A stretch of DNA of 9,761 nt from Armatimonadota bacterium. GTDB lineage: Bacteria > Armatimonadota > UBA5829. Location: positions 1 to 9,761 of the forward strand of contig JAMCYN010000041.1 in NCBI GenBank assembly GCA_023474015.1, in the 5' to 3' direction. The first letter of the stretch is position 1. Every line of letters begins with the position of its first letter. Position numbers and translations under genes: made by a program. The notes under the pieces are model-generated. The model saw nothing but the letters and a program-made list of their open reading frames with translations, was not told the DNA's origin and ran no database searches. Shown piece after piece: positions 6,601-9,761 of the stretch.

Positions 6601-7417
6601 CTCCGTCGTCTGCGAGCGCATGAAGCTGGAAAGCGGTCTTCGCAGAGCCGTGGAACGCGAGGAATTCAGGGTTCACTACCAACCAAAAACAGACATTAAA
6701 ACCGGGAAGATCCTTGGTACCGAGGCACTGGTGCGATGGCAGCACCCAGAACTCGGCCTACTCGCCCCGATGCAGTTCATCCCTCTAGCGGAAGAGACCG
6801 ATCTGATCATACCGATCACCCAATGGGTGCTTTACACCGCCTGCGCTCAGAACAAGGCGTGGCAGGACCAGGGCATGCCGGCGATAGAGGTTGCGGTGAA
6901 TATCTCAGCGCGCCTTCTCCAGCGAGAAGACTTGGTGGAAACAGTACGTAATGTATTGCTCGAAACCGGCCTTGAACCACAGTACCTGATGCTCGAAGTC
7001 ACCGAAAGCAGCCTTATGCAGAATCCCGACATTGCGGTGAAACTGCTAAGTGAGCTGAAGGCGATGGGGGTGCGTTTATCCGTCGACGATTTCGGCACGG
7101 GTTACTCATCGCTCAGTTATCTGAAACGGCTCCCGCTGGACACGGTGAAGATCGACAGGTCATTTGTCAAGGAGATCATCACCAACCCCGACGACGCGGC
7201 CATCACCGGGGCCATAGTCGCCCTGGCGCATAGCCTCCAGTTAAGCGTGATCGCCGAAGGCGTGGAGACATCAGCCCAACTGGACTTCCTGCGCTCGCTC
7301 AAGTGTGATGAAATGCAGGGGTACCTCTCGAGCAAGCCCGTGCCTCCGGATGAGTTCGTTCGACTCCTGCGCGACGAATTGACAAACGGCGAGGACGAAA
7401 TCGCCGAGGCGGCATAG
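3620..7417 (+). CDS. Membrane PAS-PAS-PAS-GGDEF-EAL cyclic-di-GMP enzyme
   Basis: A 1265-residue signalling protein. The N-terminus has about eight hydrophobic segments (first about 10-30, last about 237-258), then a predicted extracytoplasmic domain (about 260-413) and a further membrane helix (416-436). PAS domains follow at about 449-565, 575-695 and 702-815; each ends in the usual ITERR/VTERR/ITEKK-type motif. The GGDEF domain (about 820-985) has an intact GGDEF (907-911) and the inhibitory I-site RETD (898-901), five residues before it. The EAL domain (about 1000-1250) keeps E1035, N1094, E1126, D1156-D1157, K1177, E1213 and Q1233, so both diguanylate cyclase and phosphodiesterase activities are possible. 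PAS2 carries an unusual Cys set, C622, C633 and C640. The ATG at 3620 is the only start available, since a stop lies in frame at 3599-3601; its ribosome site (GAGG, 13 nt away) is weak. Which activity dominates cannot be read from sequence. Confidence 0.95.
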   Translation: MQFLQTQLDYIYFLYGLGFIVLAASCFTLLKTDKQGLPWVWLGLFGAIHGMSEWFDLLAGSLGDSPSFRIASLFTTVVSFVLLTEFGRSGQRIILKRGPGRWILLPMLAVTAMGGLAGWQSLNVSSRYVLGLVGGIWSALTLLLASKGCEGMARRSLTAAATTISIYALAAGLVVPKAAFFPASLLNDETFFRATGLPIQLVRCLLALTTAAAVWSYNRPLSHSHEHLLRLRNVRLRIGICFTLTISAILLFGWMMTVSAGKHSDTESRSHLLSLTSAAAAGIDPASVARLTSSPSDTATPDYACQMAVLRRISLANIDCRFVHIIGLRNGKPYCLASVGQAEFNSLAGMDMSAVPLDVNSFSSPKAFVAGPLKDSSGIWVTGLSPIRDPHTKRAIAFLAMDVNAAELHHEAAEHRLNAIAITLLLCVVSIAFFAIMQNRQEYAAQIAASENRYRSLVEGSPNCIALFDQEGRITTINQAGCDHTGWTEADLVGRKFREIWPEDAVGMVDNAIEQVLHGARYSFEASRLDMEGKVATCYVVLNPIVDANGKVRRFVGISIDVTERRQAEERLSETMQTLESVAQGITDCVTLITRDLRIIWANRAFQEQTGYESGELLGGYCYKVTHHLDKPCEPPHDSCPVAEVIKTGRPASAVHTHFDKSGQEIYVEVTVYPIKDHKDEIVQFVHLTKDITERRRAEAHLRIQTSAINSASNQILITDPAGRVEFVNPAFECETGYTSDEVIGRSPRLLQSGKHEKNFYNELWSTIQDGDTWHGEITNRRKDGSFYIEDTTITPVKNERGVIEHFIAIKSNITEKKLYEKRLDYLAHHDPLTGLPNRVLFKERLTQSLSMARGKDAMLAIMFLDLDRFKMVNDIMGHNTGDMMLNAVAARIPGSLRETDMVGRMGGDEFTIMLSDISTPEDAALVAQKILRSLSEPLVLEGNEFLVTGSIGISLYPVDGADAETLVKNADVAMYRAKERGGNAYEFYTDALNSVVCERMKLESGLRRAVEREEFRVHYQPKTDIKTGKILGTEALVRWQHPELGLLAPMQFIPLAEETDLIIPITQWVLYTACAQNKAWQDQGMPAIEVAVNISARLLQREDLVETVRNVLLETGLEPQYLMLEVTESSLMQNPDIAVKLLSELKAMGVRLSVDDFGTGYSSLSYLKRLPLDTVKIDRSFVKEIITNPDDAAITGAIVALAHSLQLSVIAEGVETSAQLDFLRSLKCDEMQGYLSSKPVPPDEFVRLLRDELTNGEDEIAEAA

Positions 7418-7490
7418 ATATCGGGCAGACGGGGCATACTCCTCTAAGGGAACCGCGATTTACCGGCGCGGACTCTGGAGGGATCGACAT

Positions 7491-8099
7491 ATGCCATCAC
7501 AGAAGATCAGCACCCTCTTTGTGGATATAGGCGGTGTGCTGCTAACCAACGGCTGGGATCGCTTCGCGCGCAAGAGGGCCGCGGAGGCGTTCAAGCTCGA
7601 CTATGACAAGATGAATGAACGCCACCACCTCACATTCGACACCTATGAGGTCGGCAAGCTCAGCCTGGACGAGTACCTCGACCGCGTCGTATTCCATGAA
7701 CCCCGTGGCTTCACCCCTGACGACTTCAAGACGTTCATGTTCGCGCAGTCCCAGCCATACCCCGACATGATCGCCCTCATACGCATTCTCAAGGAACGGC
7801 ACAGACTCCAGGTCGCCACGGTCAGCAACGAAGGGCGCGAGCTAACGGAATATCGCATTCGGACCTTCGGGTTGGGCTGTTTCGTGGACTTCTTCGTCTC
7901 CTCCTGCTTCGTCCACTTCCGCAAGCCCGATGAGGACATATTCCGCGTCGCGCTGGATATCGCTCAGGCGCAAGTCGAGGAGGTGATCTACATAGACGAC
8001 CGCGAGCTGTTCGTCGAGGTCGCCGCCAAGATGGGCTTCCATGCCATCATTCACCGGGATTACGAATCTACCCGCGCCGCACTAACATCCGCCTTATGA
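7491..8099 (+). CDS. HAD-superfamily hydrolase (subfamily IA-like)
   Basis: A 202-residue HAD-fold phosphatase-like protein. Motif I is LFVDIGGVLL with nucleophile D12; the usual second Asp is replaced by G14, as in the DLGxV branch of the family (for example YihX-type phosphatases). Motif II is ATVSNEG (S112), motif III K145 in FRKPDEDIF, and motif IV YIDDRE (D169-D170). An alpha-helical cap lies between motifs I and II (about 20-85). Good ribosome binding site GGAGGG (7477-7482) 8 nt before the ATG. It starts 73 nt after the GGDEF-EAL gene on the same strand, with no terminator visible between, so co-transcription is possible. The substrate, probably a small phosphorylated metabolite or a haloacid-type compound, cannot be told. 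Confidence 0.88.
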   Translation: MPSQKISTLFVDIGGVLLTNGWDRFARKRAAEAFKLDYDKMNERHHLTFDTYEVGKLSLDEYLDRVVFHEPRGFTPDDFKTFMFAQSQPYPDMIALIRILKERHRLQVATVSNEGRELTEYRIRTFGLGCFVDFFVSSCFVHFRKPDEDIFRVALDIAQAQVEEVIYIDDRELFVEVAAKMGFHAIIHRDYESTRAALTSAL

Positions 8100-8177
8100 T
8101 AAAGGAAATTGATGGACAACGCATAAAGTAATTGAAGGCGAGTCGCAAACAACAACTATCACACGAGGAGGACGCAT

Positions 8178-8684
8178 TTGTTTACATCAATCAAACCCGA
8201 GGAGATAACCGACAACGTCTTTGAGCTGATCGGTTCCAACTGGATGCTCATCACCGCCGGGCCGCCCGAGCGCCACAACACGATGACCGCTAGTTGGGGC
8301 GGGTTCGGCGTGATTTGGAACAAAAACATATGTTGGTGCGTGATCAGGCCGCAGAGATACACGCGGGAGTTTGTGGAGAAGTCAGACGCGTTCACGCTGT
8401 CGTTCTTTGACGAGGAGGACAGGAGCAAACTCGAGATATGCGGGACGAAGTCCGGCCGCGACGTCAACAAGGCCCAGGTCACCGGACTGACCCCGACCGC
8501 CGGCGCGCTGCCTGGCACGACTTATTTCGCACAAGCGCGAATGGTAATCGAGTGCCGCAAAATCTACTTCCAGGACTTGGTTCCCGAGCACTTTTTGGAC
8601 TCGAGTATAGCCGGCCTCTATCCGGAGAATGATTATCACCGGATGTATCTGGGCGAGGTTGTCAATTGCCTGGTCAGGGCATAG
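8178..8684 (+). CDS. Flavin reductase-like (flavoredoxin-type) FMN protein
   Basis: A 168-residue protein of the flavin reductase-like, split-barrel FMN-binding family. The start is a TTG at 8178: AGGAGG (8166-8171) stands 6 nt upstream and the next residues (FTSIKPEEI) match the usual N-terminus of the family. The segment HNTMTASWGGFGVIWNK (about 33-49) is the FMN phosphate/isoalloxazine-binding region, followed by RYTREFVEKSDAFTLSFF typical of the family. Members in anaerobes act as flavoredoxins or small flavin reductases moving electrons between ferredoxin or NAD(P)H and acceptors; the exact partner is unknown. It lies 78 nt after the HAD gene on the same strand. A run of inverted repeats follows it. 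Alternative assignments such as a pyridoxamine-phosphate-oxidase-like protein are less likely. Confidence 0.88.
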   Translation: MFTSIKPEEITDNVFELIGSNWMLITAGPPERHNTMTASWGGFGVIWNKNICWCVIRPQRYTREFVEKSDAFTLSFFDEEDRSKLEICGTKSGRDVNKAQVTGLTPTAGALPGTTYFAQARMVIECRKIYFQDLVPEHFLDSSIAGLYPENDYHRMYLGEVVNCLVRA

Positions 8685-8824
8685 GCAACGAGGCTCCTAA
8701 AATAACTGAATGGATTTCGGAACGTCCGACAGCCTGACGCGTCAAAAGTGTTGAGGTCACTGTATCGGATTAGATATGGTATATCGGATGTGTCTACTGT
8801 TCAAAACTATGATGACGCGCCCGT

Positions 8825-8868
8825 CGCTCTATACAGAAATACGCCGATGAGCAGTGACTCATAGAGCG
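8825..8868. repeat. Imperfect inverted repeat downstream of the flavoprotein gene
   Basis: CGCTCTAT (8825-8832) pairs perfectly with ATAGAGCG (8861-8868); flanking GCCCG and CGGG can lengthen the stem with a small bulge. A second small stem ATGAG/CTCAT (8847-8851 with 8858-8862) competes for part of it. Nearby, 8735-8744 is a perfect 10-bp palindrome TGACGCGTCA, and TATCGGAT is directly repeated at 8763-8770 and 8782-8789. No gene overlaps these. Confidence 0.5.
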
Positions 8869-8877
8869 GTCGGGTCG

Positions 8878-8925
8878 TGAGGAGGTTCGCGCCGCGCTTC
8901 TCCCTCCCCCCAGCGAACCTCCTCA
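8878..8925 (+). terminator. Strong 13-bp hairpin, possible terminator
   Basis: TGAGGAGGTTCGC (8878-8890) and GCGAACCTCCTCA (8913-8925) form a perfect 13-bp stem with a C-rich 22-nt loop. The loop is long and only a short, interrupted T-stretch follows, so it is not an ideal intrinsic terminator, but it lies between the flavoprotein gene and a promoter-like site at 8972 and may separate the two units. Confidence 0.45.
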
Positions 8926-8971
8926 TCCATTTGTACTCCCTCTCTGTTTCCGAATCCGTGTCCACTCGATC

Positions 8972-9000
8972 TTGCACGCCGGTTTCCCACTGGGTATAAT
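8972..9000 (+). promoter_or_regulatory. Sigma-70-like promoter upstream of the dehydratase-family gene
   Basis: TTGCAC (8972-8977, 3 of 6 matches) and a perfect TATAAT (8995-9000) are 17 nt apart. A start point near 9007 would give a leader of about 220 nt before the ATG at 9230, with a short ORF inside it. The strong -10 and correct spacing support it; the -35 is poor. Confidence 0.55.
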
Positions 9001-9033
9001 TGAGCATTCCCCCATGCGAAAGGAGGCGAGGAC

Positions 9034-9060
9034 ATGCGCGTGACGCAACGCAAGACGTGA
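9034..9060 (+). CDS. Possible 8-codon leader ORF
   Basis: A tiny ORF (MRVTQRKT, stop TGA 9058-9060) has a perfect Shine-Dalgarno AAAGGAGG (9019-9026), 7 nt before its ATG, better than any other ribosome site in the window. It lies about 27 nt after the predicted transcript start and 169 nt before the dehydratase-family gene. An overlapping ORF starts at 9014 (MRKEARTCA). It could be a leader peptide for attenuation or the decayed start of a former gene. The following 169 nt (9061-9229) show no gene and only weak GC-rich pairing. Confidence 0.35.
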   Translation: MRVTQRKT

Positions 9061-9229
9061 GCGCCGAAGGCGATACACGTGTTGTATTCGAACCCAAACA
9101 TTTATAGACGCATCCGCGACCGTTCCTTGCCTCGGCCCGACCTGCATCGTGATTCCTGAGATTGGGTGGCCCGTGGCACGGCAGCGCGCGTTCGCGGACC
9201 AGACACCTGATCTTAGGAGGATAAAACAA

Positions 9230-9761
9230 ATGTCGGATTACAGGTCAATGTGGACGGACTTGGGGGTGGACCTCGCCCGCCACGATCAACTACTGGACCT
9301 GCTGGGCCAGGGTTACACTCAGATTTTCCTCAGTCAACGCAACCGCCCCAAGGGGATGGAATACTTCGACTTCGTTGTCAGCGAGGCGCACGGCCTGCGG
9401 ATTCAGGAACTCATCGAGCACAAGAAAAACGGCGGGACGGTGGTCGGGTCGTTTTGCGTGTTCGTGCCGGAGGATGTGATCCTGGCGGCGGGCGGGATTC
9501 CCGTGGGTTTGTGTGCGGGTGCTGAGTTCTCGATACCCGACAGCGAGGGGCTGATCCCCAGAAACACCTGCCCGCTGATCCGGGCATCACTCGGGTTCAA
9601 GATGAGCCGCACGTGCCCGTATATCCAGTCGTCGGATTTCCTGGTCGGCGAGACCACCTGCGACGGCAAGAAGAAGATGTATGAGGTGATGGCGCAATAT
9701 CACCCGACCTACGTGATGGAGGTCCCGCAGAAGAAGACCCCCGCGGCGCGGGAGCTGTTCC
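9230..9761 (+). CDS. 2-hydroxyacyl-CoA dehydratase D-component family protein (double-cubane-type), 3' incomplete
   Basis: The first 177 codons of a gene that runs off the right edge. The ATG at 9230 has AGGAGG (9215-9220), 9 nt upstream. The protein matches the HgdB/BcrB-like D-component family, in particular the YjiM/double-cubane cluster branch: VFVPEDVILAAGGIPVGLCAG (C95), RNTCPLIRASLGF (C114), RTCPYIQSSDFLVGETTCDGKKKMYE (C129, C144), then VMEVPQKK. The conserved Cys residues ligate iron-sulfur clusters in the family. These proteins receive low-potential electrons from an ATP-dependent activator (YjiL/HgdC type) and reduce or dehydrate difficult substrates; members are found in anaerobes. 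The activator gene, the remaining ligands and the substrate lie outside or are unknown. A classical 2-hydroxyacyl-CoA dehydratase subunit is the alternative. Confidence 0.88.
   Translation, partial: MSDYRSMWTDLGVDLARHDQLLDLLGQGYTQIFLSQRNRPKGMEYFDFVVSEAHGLRIQELIEHKKNGGTVVGSFCVFVPEDVILAAGGIPVGLCAGAEFSIPDSEGLIPRNTCPLIRASLGFKMSRTCPYIQSSDFLVGETTCDGKKKMYEVMAQYHPTYVMEVPQKKTPAARELF

Noticed and set aside
8751..8780. TTGAGG-N18-TATGGT promoter-like site.
   Set aside because: Only 4 of 6 in each hexamer, and it lies before the 13-bp hairpin with no gene immediately following.
8807..9229. 140-codon open frame on the minus strand in the gap before the dehydratase-family gene.
   Set aside because: Its translation is low in hydrophobic core pattern, shows no recognisable motif, spans several inverted repeats, and lacks a good ribosome site.

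Overview
The window comes from a bacterium of moderate to fairly high GC that combines three things: gas vesicles, a two-component system plus a cyclic-di-GMP enzyme, and flavin or iron-sulfur proteins typical of anaerobes. An aquatic or sediment anaerobe fits best. The phylum cannot be fixed from the sequence. Chloroflexota (Dehalococcoidia-like) or Desulfobacterota would be reasonable guesses, but this is inference only.

Left part, minus strand, read right to left. A soluble histidine kinase (3288-2539) and an OmpR/PhoB-type response regulator (2546-1824) overlap by 8 nt and are driven by a near-consensus sigma-70 promoter (-35 3393-3398, -10 3370-3375). They lead toward a gas vesicle cluster in the order known from cyanobacteria: gvpA (1517-1305, main shell protein), a gvpC-like gene (1142-480), and gvpN (206 to beyond the left edge, AAA+ ATPase). 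About 90 nt upstream of gvpA is a perfect 9-bp direct repeat with an 11-bp period, the geometry recognised by OmpR/PhoB-type regulators. The neighbouring regulator is therefore the obvious candidate to control gvpA. Between gvpA and gvpC is a large nested inverted repeat that could keep gvpC expression below gvpA. Between gvpC and gvpN lie a 10-bp hairpin, a 68-bp palindromic repeat element and a possible separate promoter for gvpN.

Right part, plus strand. Divergent from the kinase is a 1265-residue membrane protein with three PAS domains and complete GGDEF and EAL domains (3620-7417). It is followed by a HAD-family hydrolase (7491-8099) and a flavin reductase/flavoredoxin-type protein with a TTG start (8178-8684). 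A 545-nt gap follows that holds several inverted repeats, a sigma-70-like promoter and an 8-codon ORF with a perfect Shine-Dalgarno. It precedes a 2-hydroxyacyl-CoA dehydratase D-component family protein (9230 to the right edge, incomplete).

Main interest: a compact, apparently regulated gas vesicle locus beside a c-di-GMP enzyme, suggesting a link between buoyancy and second-messenger signalling. Its GvpC candidate keeps the 33-residue repeat spacing of cyanobacterial GvpC but carries an additional C-terminal helix-hairpin-helix module.
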